Of a stretch of 64,000 nt of DNA, positions 25,869 to 34,781 are shown piece by piece. The stretch is from UBA2330 sp049293015 (GTDB lineage Bacteria; Bacteroidota; Ignavibacteria; Tepidaquicellales; Tepidaquicellaceae). The notes under the pieces are model-generated. The model did not search any database, was not told where the DNA came from, and worked only from the letters and a program-made list of their open reading frames with translations. Each line of letters begins with the position of its first letter. The stretch's first letter is position 1. The DNA is taken from NCBI GenBank assembly GCA_049293015.1, contig JBATSB010000203.1, forward strand, positions 1 to 64,000, read 5' to 3'. The position numbers and the translations under genes are program-made.

Positions 25869-27240
25869 ATGAAAAGCAAAAAACTCATTACCGAAAAGAT
25901 CTCATCTCTGATATATGCAGTTAGTATTCTCATATTTATTATTGGGTTTAATTTTTCTGATAATCCGCCGTCCGGGTGGGAGCTTCAGCAGTTGCCATTT
26001 CTAAATAATAGAGATCTTAGAGATATGGTGTTTACTGATAGTCTTACCGGATATGCTATCACTAAAGGTAGTAATAATGGTGATTCGGATTATGTGATCA
26101 AGACTACCAACAGTGGAAATAACTGGTTTAAAGTTTATACTATTTTCGCCGGTATGAATAAGATAAATTTTCCAAATTCAATTACGGGATATATCTGCGG
26201 AACAAAATACCCGGATATTACCAGTATTGTTTTAAAAACTACAAACAGTGGTATTAGCTGGATTTATTTGAATGCACAATTCGCAAAAGAATTCAAAGAT
26301 ATGTCGGTATTAAATAAAGATACCTTATGGATAACCGATCCAAACGGATTCAACGGGGGAATTTTCAGAACTGATAACGGCGGGAGCAGCTGGTATACTC
26401 AGTATTATACTTTTGGAGGAAATCCCGAAAAAATTTACATGTATAATTCTCAAATGGGATTCATGGCAAACACAGGTCAGTTGTTTAAAACAATTAACGG
26501 AGGATTCAACTGGACATTCTTGCCCGGCATTGATGGATTTTATGATATGTTTTTTGTGGATACTCTGACAGGTTGGAAAAGCAGTGATAGTGTCAAAAAA
26601 ACTACAGATGGAGGATTAACCTGGACAACTCAAAAGGTTAAGAATTCTGGTAATTTAGTTATGCTTAGATCCGTATTCAATTTTTCGAATATTGGAAGAG
26701 ACACGATTTATGGAGTTGGTGCAGCTGTTGAATATCCAAATCTACAGGGGAGAGGAATAGTTCATAGAACAACCAATGGAGGATTAAATTGGTCATTTCA
26801 AATACCTGATACTGCATATCACTTAAGTGAGATGTTTTTATCCAATTTTTATAATAATCAAACCGGATGGGAATATACATTTTCGCACGGTATATTTACT
26901 AAAACCGGAGGCGATAGTGTATATATTCCTATAACAAGTATAAAAGAGAATTCTTTAATTATACCAACAGATTATTCATTGTCTCAAAATTATCCAAATC
27001 CATTCAATCCAAATACTATCATAAGTTACGAGTTACGAGTTACGAATTACGAGTTACGTGGAACTAAAAATATATAATGTACAAGGTAAAGAACTTAAAA
27101 CATTTGTAAACAGAAAACAAAATTCAGGAAAGCATATAATAGAATTCGAAGGGAACGGAATATCGAGCGGTGTTTATTTTTACAGTCTGTATCTTGACAA
27201 CATTTTAATTGATACAAAAAAAATGTTACTGATCAGATAA
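25869..27240 (+). pseudogene. Frameshifted YCF48-like propeller with T9SS sorting tail (possibly phase-variable)
   Basis: The first frame (25869-27077) encodes a signal segment (about 12-33) and six BNR/YCF48-type motifs such as KTTNSGNNW, KTTNSGISW, KTTDGGLTW and RTTNGGLNW. It then enters a sorting domain with SLSQNYPNPFNPNT and is derailed by a 7-bp tandem repeat at 27024-27058. The rest of the sorting domain continues in another frame up to 27240 (VELKIYNVQGKELKT to SGVYFYSL and TKKMLLIR). Deleting one 7-base unit joins the frames as SYELRITSYVELKIYNVQG, just as in intact family members. The gene is therefore either recently broken or switched on and off by slippage. Its function is unknown, probably surface exposed. 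Confidence 0.82.
27024..27058. repeat. 7-bp tandem repeat (agttacg), five units, inside a coding region
   Basis: Five units in direct tandem: agttacg three times, aattacg once, agttacg once. The array lies within the T9SS sorting domain of the propeller gene. Since 7 leaves remainder 1 on division by 3, each unit gained or lost shifts the reading frame; loss of one unit restores it. Confidence 0.93.
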
Positions 27241-27257
27241 ACTAAGCAAATTACATA

Positions 27258-28166
27258 ATGAAAAATAAAATTATAATATCAGCATTACTTGTGATCGGGG
27301 CACTCGCTTTTTTATATAAGGATGAATTCTCATCTGCTAAAACTGAGAAAGTTCCTGTACAGGAAAGTTCGGAAATTATCCGCACTATCAGCAAAGAGCG
27401 TCAGACTGAATTATTGGATTATCTCGCTTCAGCAAAATATTATAAACTTGAAAGTGAATCTGATTTTAAGGAAAGTGAGACAGGCACTGTGATCAGCGAT
27501 CGATCGGAATTTGGCAAAGGCGAAAATGTAATATTCTGCAATACGGAAACAGATAAGCCGGGCTATGTTTTAAAAGGTGCAGACTTTTTTACAAGATCGG
27601 ATTCTCTGAATTCAAAATGGCTCAATGATACACTTCATCAGTTTTACATAAATACAAGACTCCGGATAAAAAGAGATCTGATAATTCCGAGAAAAGAAAA
27701 TTATAACGATCAAAACATAATGACACCCATCGGCAGGCTTGAGATTGTGAATATAAAAGGAAAGGTCATTATAGAAGTTGAAATTACTGCAAAAGATTTT
27801 ATAGGAACCGATCCGGATGATCCCGGCAGAATGGATTACAGCGGAGATTATCTCGAAAGCTTCGGCGGTAGGCTGCAAATGGATTCTCTAATAATATTTT
27901 CGGGAAAGGATCTGAATCCAGACGGAAAGATATCTGCTGCCCGAAGTAAAGTGGATTACCGGATTTACTGGTATGGATTTACAGATGTATGGATAGATCA
28001 TGTGATAGTTAAAAATGATGTTGCAAGAGATCTTCTGAACGGAGATTATGATTCATATCTCAGCTCGATGACTGACATTGAAAATATAGACTTTAAAAAT
28101 TTTAAATCTACTCAGTATCCTTTGGTTTGTTATGATTATATCTTGAAGAAAATTCAAGTAAAGTGA
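27258..28166 (+). CDS. Hypothetical exported or membrane-anchored protein
   Basis: The 302-residue protein begins with a hydrophobic segment (MKNKIIISALLVIGALAFLY, residues 1-20), consistent with a signal anchor, followed by an acidic/basic linker. The remaining 250 residues have no motif I recognise. It starts 17 bases after the stop of the propeller gene and may be its operon partner. It could be an accessory to that surface protein, but nothing in the sequence shows this directly. Confidence 0.65.
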   Translation: MKNKIIISALLVIGALAFLYKDEFSSAKTEKVPVQESSEIIRTISKERQTELLDYLASAKYYKLESESDFKESETGTVISDRSEFGKGENVIFCNTETDKPGYVLKGADFFTRSDSLNSKWLNDTLHQFYINTRLRIKRDLIIPRKENYNDQNIMTPIGRLEIVNIKGKVIIEVEITAKDFIGTDPDDPGRMDYSGDYLESFGGRLQMDSLIIFSGKDLNPDGKISAARSKVDYRIYWYGFTDVWIDHVIVKNDVARDLLNGDYDSYLSSMTDIENIDFKNFKSTQYPLVCYDYILKKIQVK

Positions 28167-28523
28167 AAGTTTTTTGGTTACTTAAAATTCACATTCTTCT
28201 AAAACGTTTTGAATTTTACCTCTAAGGCTCTAAGACTCTAAGGCTTTAAGTTAAAAACCATTAAAGAATAAACTCCTTTGAGCCTTTGAGTCTTGGAGGC
28301 AAAAAACAAATTCTAATTTCTTTAAAGAATTAAGTTTTATCATTTATTATTGAACATAAAAGCATTAGTTTCAGAAAAACCAACCCTCTTACATCCCTCT
28401 AAATAATCTGAAGGATTGGAGGGTTAATTTATTTAAGAGCATTATTCAAATAAGTTGCCTTAATAAATTTATAAAAATTCAAATTCAAATTTAAATTTAA
28501 ATTTAATATAGTTTTAAAATTTA
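28167..28523. other. 357-base spacer with an inverted-repeat element
   Basis: It contains the octamer inverted repeat at 28218-28300, an imperfect stem (aaccctc at 28382-28388 with gagggtt at 28419-28425), and a six-base repeat run (aaattc/aaattt, about 28476-28505) just before rimO. No gene is seen. The rimO promoter is presumably here. Confidence 0.5.
28218..28300. repeat. Short inverted-repeat element of the octamer family
   Basis: The left arm (from 28218, acctctaaggctctaagact and onward) pairs with the right arm (28275-28300, cctttgagcctttgagtctt and onward) at roughly three quarters of positions. The words are the same as those at 21031-21231 and 34485-34778. Here the flanking genes run in the same direction. 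Confidence 0.6.
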
Positions 28524-29825
28524 ATGAAAGTTAAAAAAGATAAAGTAAAACTAATTACTCTCGGATGTTCTAAAAACCTTGTGGATTCTGAATTCATAAT
28601 GTCGCAGCTTAAGTCTAATGACATTGAAATGGTAGAAGATGAAAATGATGCTGAGAATGTGATCATTAATACATGCGGGTTTATTGAAAATGCCAAGAAG
28701 GAATCTATCGATACGATAATCAGAGCTGTCGAAAGAAAGAATAAAGGACTTTTGAAAAATGTATATGTGGCTGGATGTCTGTCGGACAGATATAAAGATG
28801 AACTGGAAAAAGATATTCCTGAAGTAGATAAATATTTCGGAGCAACTGATAAACCAAATACAATTATTGGAATCTTAAAAGAACTTGGAGGAGATTATAA
28901 AAGTGAACTGCTTGGTGAGAGAAGCTTAACAACTCCTTCACATTTTGCGTACCTGAAGATCAGTGAAGGCTGCGATAATCCATGTTCATTCTGCGCAATA
29001 CCAATAATGCGCGGCGGACACAGATCAAAACCTCTCGATCAGATAATAATGGAAGCTCAAATACTTGCTTCAAAAGGAGTCAAAGAAATTATTGTCATCG
29101 GTCAGGATACTACTTATTGGGGTTTTGATATAAACAGAAAAAGAGAATTGTCACAAGTTCTCAGAGAGTTGTCTAATATAAAAGGAATTGAATGGATAAG
29201 ATTAATGTATGCTTATCCTTCGAGATTTCCTGAAGATGTAATTGAAGTCATCAGAGATACACCAAATATTTGTAATTATATTGATATACCTGTTCAGCAT
29301 ATTACAGATAACGTATTGAAATCAATGAGAAGAGGGATCACGAAAAAGATTCTGACGAATCTTTTGGAAAAGCTCAGAAATGACATTCCGGGTATTGCAG
29401 TAAGGACAACTTTTATAGTCGGATATCCGGATGAAACTGAAAAAGATTTTATGGAATTAACAGAGTACATAAAGGAATATGAATTTGACCGATTAGGTGT
29501 TTTTACATATTCACATGAGGATGGAACAACTGCTGCTGAAATACCGGACAGAATTCCGCTTAAGGAAAAACTTTCGAGACAAAAACATTTAATGGATATT
29601 CAGAAAGAAATTTCAATTAAGAGAAACATGAATTCAAATAATGAAGTACTAAAGGTATTGATAGACAGAAAAGAAAACGGATATTTTATTGGAAGAAGTT
29701 ACAGAGACGCACCTGAGATAGATCAGGAAATTTATATAAGCAATACTGACTTGATGACAGGTGAGTTTTATAATGTAAAAATATTTGATTCTGAAGAGTT
29801 TGATCTCTTTGGAGAAATAGTTTAA
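28524..29825 (+). CDS. rimO: Ribosomal protein S12 methylthiotransferase RimO
   Basis: RimO is a radical-SAM enzyme that adds a methylthio group to Asp88 of ribosomal protein S12. The 433-residue protein has the N-terminal MTTase domain starting LGCSKNLVDSEFI (about 11-23) with cysteines in NTCGF and AGCLSD for the auxiliary [4Fe-4S] cluster. The radical-SAM motif CDNPCSFCAIPIMRGGHRSK (about 151-170) follows, and a TRAM-like C-terminus ends at DLFGEIV. LGCSKNLVDSE distinguishes RimO from MiaB. It precedes the GWxTD gene by 36 bases, so they may be cotranscribed. Confidence 0.95.
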   Translation: MKVKKDKVKLITLGCSKNLVDSEFIMSQLKSNDIEMVEDENDAENVIINTCGFIENAKKESIDTIIRAVERKNKGLLKNVYVAGCLSDRYKDELEKDIPEVDKYFGATDKPNTIIGILKELGGDYKSELLGERSLTTPSHFAYLKISEGCDNPCSFCAIPIMRGGHRSKPLDQIIMEAQILASKGVKEIIVIGQDTTYWGFDINRKRELSQVLRELSNIKGIEWIRLMYAYPSRFPEDVIEVIRDTPNICNYIDIPVQHITDNVLKSMRRGITKKILTNLLEKLRNDIPGIAVRTTFIVGYPDETEKDFMELTEYIKEYEFDRLGVFTYSHEDGTTAAEIPDRIPLKEKLSRQKHLMDIQKEISIKRNMNSNNEVLKVLIDRKENGYFIGRSYRDAPEIDQEIYISNTDLMTGEFYNVKIFDSEEFDLFGEIV

Positions 29826-29861
29826 AATAATTACTAAAATTAATAACAAAAGGGGTTTGCC

Positions 29862-31193
29862 ATGAAACATTCAAATCAAATCGAATTAAAATTTAGCAGT
29901 GATTTAAAGAAACTGTTGTGTCTGATATTAATTTCATTCATATCAGTTTTAGCTTTTAAAGATTCATATTCACAGCTTAGTAATAAAGTAATTGAAATTG
30001 ATTCAAGGGATTTCTTTTATTTCGACCCGCTTGTATTTTACAGTAAAGATGAAGGTAAAGCCAGATTAGACGTATATCTAGAGATACCATTAGAAAATCT
30101 TCAGTTCAAAAAAAATTATACCACTAAAAATTATGATGCAAGTATTACTTACAATATTAAGATCACAAATTCTTTTAATGAGATAGTGAGTAATGAAAAT
30201 ATTACAGACCTTGTATCTACTTCAAAAGCCGAGCAAAAGAATCTTGAATCCTCTTCAAAATATATTGTAAAAGAATTTTACTTAAATCCGGGAAATTACA
30301 ATCTCGAAATTACAATAACGGATATTAACACAAAAAAAGAAAAGACGGAAAAGGGGAGTGTGGAAATTACAGATTTTGTACAAAAAGATATTTCCGCCAG
30401 TAATATAATGCTTGTCAGTAATGTAAAAGAGGAGAACGGTAAAAAAGTTATTACACCTCTTATTGCAAGAAACATAGGAAACCTGAAATCGATCTATTTA
30501 TTTTTTGAAGTATATAATTCCAGTGATAAAGAAGTTGTTAATGATTTTACTTATACAATTACTGACAGTAAGGAAAATATATTGGAAAAGGATAATTTAG
30601 TTTACACTCTGAGTCCAGGAATCAATAAATATTTCGAAAAAGTTTCAACTTCCAATCTGATTTTTGGAGAATACACGATTGAATTAACTAATAACAGTAC
30701 AGGTGAGATAGTCGCATATAAGGAATTCGAAAATAAACTCAGCGGAATGCCTACTAATGTAAAAGATTTGAACATATTAATTGATCAGATGATCTACATT
30801 GCAAGCAGCGAAGAGATCACTAAGATTAAAAATTCTAAAACTCCGGAATTGAAAGAGAAAAATTTTGTCGAATTCTGGCGTGAAAAAGATCCTTCACCTT
30901 ATACGACTAAGAATGAACTGATGGTGGAATATTATAAAAGAATTGGTGTAGCAAACGAAAGATATTCACATTATATAGACGGCTGGAAGACGGATATGGG
31001 TATGGTTTTTATTATTTTTGGAGAACCGAATAATATTGAAAGGCATCCGTTTAATGAAGGCGTAAAACCTTATGAGATCTGGGAATATTATAATGAAAAT
31101 CAGCAATATATTTTTGTGGATGAAACAGGATTTGGCGATTATAAGCTGACTATACCGATCTGGAATACAGATGCTAACAGGATCAGATATTAA
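29862..31193 (+). CDS. GWxTD domain-containing protein
   Basis: The 443-residue protein has a hydrophobic N-terminal segment (about 18-38, LCLILISFISVLAFKDSYSQ), consistent with export. Two beta-rich regions follow, and a C-terminal GWxTD domain: FVEFWREKDPSP (about 328-340), then DGWKTDMGMVFIIFGEPNNI (about 373-392), EIWEYY and FVDETGFGDY. The GWxTD domain is common in Bacteroidota, Chlorobiota and Acidobacteriota. Its molecular role is not established. A purine-rich ribosome site (aaaagggg) precedes the ATG. It is convergent with the DUF58 gene, with 19 bases between the stops. Confidence 0.87.
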   Translation: MKHSNQIELKFSSDLKKLLCLILISFISVLAFKDSYSQLSNKVIEIDSRDFFYFDPLVFYSKDEGKARLDVYLEIPLENLQFKKNYTTKNYDASITYNIKITNSFNEIVSNENITDLVSTSKAEQKNLESSSKYIVKEFYLNPGNYNLEITITDINTKKEKTEKGSVEITDFVQKDISASNIMLVSNVKEENGKKVITPLIARNIGNLKSIYLFFEVYNSSDKEVVNDFTYTITDSKENILEKDNLVYTLSPGINKYFEKVSTSNLIFGEYTIELTNNSTGEIVAYKEFENKLSGMPTNVKDLNILIDQMIYIASSEEITKIKNSKTPELKEKNFVEFWREKDPSPYTTKNELMVEYYKRIGVANERYSHYIDGWKTDMGMVFIIFGEPNNIERHPFNEGVKPYEIWEYYNENQQYIFVDETGFGDYKLTIPIWNTDANRIRY

Positions 31194-31212
31194 TTCTGAA
31201 TTTTAAGAATTT

Positions 31213-32202
31213 TCAGACAAGTCTTTTTCTTTTGTTTAGATATCCAAGTAATGCGGTTTCAAAAGAAGTCGCTGTGGACATAGTAATATATTCTATATTA
31301 TTTTTAATACATTCAGTTTTGTAATTCTGAATAAACTCCTGAATTGATTCTCTATAAATTTTCTGCATAGCGGCCGGCTGAGAATACATCTCTTCATTTG
31401 TTTCCATATCTTTTAATGTTACAGGACTGCCTTCCAGAAAATTTATTTCCATAGGATCCATTATCTGAAATATAATTACTTCATTTTTATTGTATCTGAA
31501 ATGTTTAAGCGCATTTAATACATCTTTCTGTTCATCAAACAGATCGCTGAACAAAATTACCAGACCTCTTTTCTTAACTTTATCGGCAATTTCATTCAGG
31601 CATTTAGCGGTTCCTGTTTGATTTAAAGATTTAATATTAGTTAACTCTTTTAATATTAATCTGAGATTAGCTTTTGTAGAATGAGGAGGAATATATGATC
31701 TAATCTCAGTATCATAAGTCGTAAGTGAAATTGCATCCCGCTGAAGCAGCATGAGATAAGCTAAGGAAGCTGCAAGATATGACGCATATTCAAGTTTTGT
31801 CAAATCAGATCCGGTTTGTAATTCTTCTCTATTTTCTTTAGAAAAATATTTTTTAAAAAATCCTTTTCTTAAATTATTTAATGATGAAGTATTTTCCGAT
31901 TTGAAATCCATTGATCTGCTGATATCTAATAAAAGATATGTCTTTAGATTGGTCTCTTCCTCAAATCTTTTTACATAATACCTTTCTGTCTTACCGAGGA
32001 TTTTCCAGTCAATAAATTTCAGATCATCACCGGGCATGTACTGTCTGTGCTCTGCAAATTCAACGCTAAAGCCGTGGTATGGGGATTTATGAAGACCAGC
32101 AATAAACCCTTCCACTACCATCCGGGCTTTGAGTTCCATATTCGAAAGCCGGGAAATAACGGAAGGGTCTAAATATTTTTTGTAATCAGTTGTTTCTGTC
32201 AA
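31213..32202 (-). CDS. DUF58 domain-containing protein
   Basis: The 329-residue protein shows the DUF58 core YMPGDDLKFIDWKILGKTER with YYVKRFEEETNL (about 55-86), followed by LLLDISRSMDF (about 91-101), a vWA-like DxSxS metal site, and GLVILFSDLFDE (about 195-206). DUF58 proteins are often encoded next to MoxR-type AAA ATPases and batABCD genes; none is adjacent here. The start is TTG at 32202. The TPR lipoprotein gene lies 21 bases upstream on the same strand, so the two are probably cotranscribed. Confidence 0.88.
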   Translation of the reverse strand: MTETTDYKKYLDPSVISRLSNMELKARMVVEGFIAGLHKSPYHGFSVEFAEHRQYMPGDDLKFIDWKILGKTERYYVKRFEEETNLKTYLLLDISRSMDFKSENTSSLNNLRKGFFKKYFSKENREELQTGSDLTKLEYASYLAASLAYLMLLQRDAISLTTYDTEIRSYIPPHSTKANLRLILKELTNIKSLNQTGTAKCLNEIADKVKKRGLVILFSDLFDEQKDVLNALKHFRYNKNEVIIFQIMDPMEINFLEGSPVTLKDMETNEEMYSQPAAMQKIYRESIQEFIQNYKTECIKNNIEYITMSTATSFETALLGYLNKRKRLV

Positions 32203-32223
32203 TAGTTAAATTTTAGAAGTTTA

Positions 32224-32892
32224 CTATTTCTGTGCAGGGTCTTTACCAATTTCTTCATCTACTTTAACATCCTTCTGAACTTTTTTCCCGGTTTCTTTAG
32301 TATCCGTTTCTAATTTCTCTAAATTGTTTTTTGAATCTTCACTGCCCGAAGTTCCTGTAGTGTCTGTACTTTTACCACTTTTACTTATACTTTCCTCAAT
32401 TATCTCTTCAATGGATTTTCCGGATTTCAGAACTTCAAGCATAGTCCTTGCAGATTCACTCATCTTATCATTCTGATCTTTATCTTCAGGATATTTGTCA
32501 AGGAACGCCTGATAAGAATTTATTGCATTTGTTTTATCCTTCAAAGTCTCGTCATATATAAATGCTACCATGAATAAAGACTGCTTAGCTTCTTTAGTGT
32601 CAGGGAAATTTTTTGCAAGTTCCTGATAGGTCTTTATTCCTTCCTGAGGATTACTTAAATTGCTTATCTGGATCCCGGCGATCTCATTATAAGCATATAT
32701 CGCCTGATCAGATTTAGGGTAGTTCTTTAAGAATTCTCTGTAATCAGCAATAGCTTCATCATACTTTTTTTCCTCAAGTTTTAACTTAGCATCCGCAAGA
32801 TATTGTTCTTCTGTTTTTTTGTTGCCTGAGCATCCGTTTAAGATCATAACGGATAAGATCAGCATTATAAATTTAAAATTTAAATTTCGCAT
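32224..32892 (-). CDS. TPR lipoprotein (BamD/YbgF-like)
   Basis: The 222-residue protein has a lipoprotein signal (MILNGCSG, Cys about residue 21) and then three TPR-like repeats: LKLEEKKYDEAIADYREFLKN, GIKTYQELAKNFPDTKEA and NAINSYQAFLDKYPEDKDQN (about 35-140). A Ser/Lys/Asp/Glu-rich tail without structure motifs follows. The repeats (Y..FL..YP/FP) resemble outer-membrane lipoproteins such as BamD, YfiO and YbgF. It may be an envelope assembly factor. The tail is unusual, and the exact role is uncertain. Confidence 0.8.
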   Translation of the reverse strand: MRNLNFKFIMLILSVMILNGCSGNKKTEEQYLADAKLKLEEKKYDEAIADYREFLKNYPKSDQAIYAYNEIAGIQISNLSNPQEGIKTYQELAKNFPDTKEAKQSLFMVAFIYDETLKDKTNAINSYQAFLDKYPEDKDQNDKMSESARTMLEVLKSGKSIEEIIEESISKSGKSTDTTGTSGSEDSKNNLEKLETDTKETGKKVQKDVKVDEEIGKDPAQK

Positions 32893-32963
32893 GTGTTTTA
32901 TTAGTAATAATTAATTTTTTTAAAAAAATTTTATTAATGTAGTTAAAACCAATTTAAAAATTA

Positions 32964-34361
32964 ATGAAAAAACTAAACTTAAATGAAAATTTCATTTGCA
33001 GGATCTGGGAAGATAAATCCAATTTTTCTGATCTGAAAACAAATGACGGCAGAGATGTAGAAATAATTGATTACGGACATAGAAACAAAGACGCAGGTCC
33101 GGATTATACAAATGCAAAAATAAGATTAGACGGAAATATTCTTTCAGGTTCGATCGAAATACACAGAACTACAAATGACTGGAAATTACACAAACATCAG
33201 GGAGACGGTAAATACAATGATGTCATCCTTCAGGTTGCGCTCTATGATGATCTCTTTTCAAAAGTCAAAAACCCAATAGTTGATCAGTTGCGTGAAATAC
33301 CGACTGTTGTACTTTCTGAATTCCTCAGCAGATCAATTCACTGTATCTGGAAAGATATTATCAATAAACCATCTGAATCATTCAGACTTCCATGTTATCC
33401 TAAAAGCAAAGAAATTATTTATGAAGAAAAAATTTCTTTCATAAAAGAACTTGGTCTGGTCAGACTAAAACATAAGTCCAAAAAATTCAAGCTCAGAAAA
33501 GAGGAATTAAAAAGGCATAAGCATTCCGATATTTCTGAGAAACATGTTCTGTTTGAATATTTATGTGAAGCACTTGGATATTCAAAAAATAAAGAACAGT
33601 TTATTACTCTTTCAAGGAAGATCGATATTGAAAAGATCAGTAAGCTGAACTTTGACAGACAGCAGACAGATGCATTGATATTTGGTCTGTCGGGATTTCT
33701 TTCCGATCTGAAAATTGAAGATGAATATTCCGAAGATTTGTTCAGTAACTGGATCAGTATAAGGGGAGAGATAAAAAAAGAAGAGATGATAAGATCGGAG
33801 TGGAATTTCTTTCGTTTAAGACCTCCGAATTTTCCTACTTTAAGACTAGCATATGCTTCAGGATTACTCTACGAAATTTTAGATAACAGATTTACTGAAA
33901 GACTGATTATGGAATTTGAAGAAAGCACTGACATTTTGAAAAGTATGAATAAACTGTTTTCAATGGTAATTATTTCTCCTTACTGGAAATGTCATTACAA
34001 TTTCGGGAAGAAATCAAAATCAGAAAATAAAGGAATCGGATCTGACAGAATAAAAGATATTATATCTAATGTGGTCTTTCCATTTATGTATCAAAAAGCT
34101 GAAGATACCGGAAGTGAGAATTTGAAAAACAAAGTCGAATATTTTTTCAAAAACAATAAACAGAAATCTCCCTCAAATGAGATATCAAAAGTCATGCAGG
34201 ATCAGCTTGCAGTGAATGCAATTAATCCGGCTACAGAACAAGGACTGATTTTTTTGCATAAATTTTTTTGTATAAAGGGAAAATGTGAAGAGTGTAAAAT
34301 AGGAAGATCAGTATTCGAAGAAGATAGTGTACATGAGCCTCTCAGGATAATTATTTATTGA
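32964..34361 (+). CDS. DUF2851 family protein
   Basis: The 465-residue protein carries the conserved DUF2851 block: VEIIDYGHRNKDAGPDYTNA (about 31-50), then GSIEIHRTTNDWKLHKHQGD followed by YNDVILQVAL (about 60-92). Near the C-terminus it has PATEQGLIFLHKFFCIKGKC and CKIG, with Cys residues that could bind metal. The family is nearly confined to Bacteroidota and relatives, and its function is unknown. There is no signal peptide, so it is likely cytoplasmic. It is divergent from the TPR lipoprotein gene and convergent with the Omp85 gene. Confidence 0.87.
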   Translation: MKKLNLNENFICRIWEDKSNFSDLKTNDGRDVEIIDYGHRNKDAGPDYTNAKIRLDGNILSGSIEIHRTTNDWKLHKHQGDGKYNDVILQVALYDDLFSKVKNPIVDQLREIPTVVLSEFLSRSIHCIWKDIINKPSESFRLPCYPKSKEIIYEEKISFIKELGLVRLKHKSKKFKLRKEELKRHKHSDISEKHVLFEYLCEALGYSKNKEQFITLSRKIDIEKISKLNFDRQQTDALIFGLSGFLSDLKIEDEYSEDLFSNWISIRGEIKKEEMIRSEWNFFRLRPPNFPTLRLAYASGLLYEILDNRFTERLIMEFEESTDILKSMNKLFSMVIISPYWKCHYNFGKKSKSENKGIGSDRIKDIISNVVFPFMYQKAEDTGSENLKNKVEYFFKNNKQKSPSNEISKVMQDQLAVNAINPATEQGLIFLHKFFCIKGKCEECKIGRSVFEEDSVHEPLRIIIY

Positions 34362-34781
34362 CTTAAGATATATCTGTTGAAATTTTTTTAAGGAATGCAA
34401 TTGAAAGAACTTTAACAAAACAGAGTAATATTATTAAAAAATACATTTCCAATTTTTTATCTAGTCTAAAAAATATTAATTTTGCTCCGAGTCTCGAAGG
34501 CTTAAAGGATTCAAATTTTAGTTTAAACAGGATTTAAATTCCCAACTCTTGTGGCGAAATGTTTTTTTTTATTATTTAGTGCAAATAGATATCTCGCTTC
34601 TTGAAAGATTTTGTCAAAAGTAAGAAAACAAGCTCTTTATAAAAAAAATCATAAATGATTCTGAGCAAATTTTAGATTTCCCTAATCGAAAAATTGAAAA
34701 TGTGCAGTGTTTTGAGACAGACTCTTGAGGGAGTAAATGTATTTGTTTTTAATCTTAGAGTCTTCGAGACTTAGAGGCATA
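34362..34781. other. 420-base spacer between convergent genes with a widely spaced inverted repeat
   Basis: It is AT-rich, with no gene visible. The notable content is the pair of octamer-family arms at 34485-34510 and 34751-34778. No classical hairpin-plus-T-tract terminator was found. Confidence 0.5.
34485..34778. repeat. Octamer-family inverted repeat with distant arms
   Basis: The arm at 34485-34510 (ctccgagtctcgaaggctta and onward) pairs with the reverse complement of 34751-34778 (shared core agtctcgaag), leaving a loop of about 240 bases. The arms use the same words as the elements at 21031 and 28218, and like the element at 21031 it separates convergent genes. Confidence 0.55.

Noticed and set aside
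28382..28425. Imperfect hairpin (aaccctc/gagggtt) considered as a terminator
   Set aside because: The loop is long and no clean T tract follows. It may be a leader structure of rimO, but evidence is too weak.
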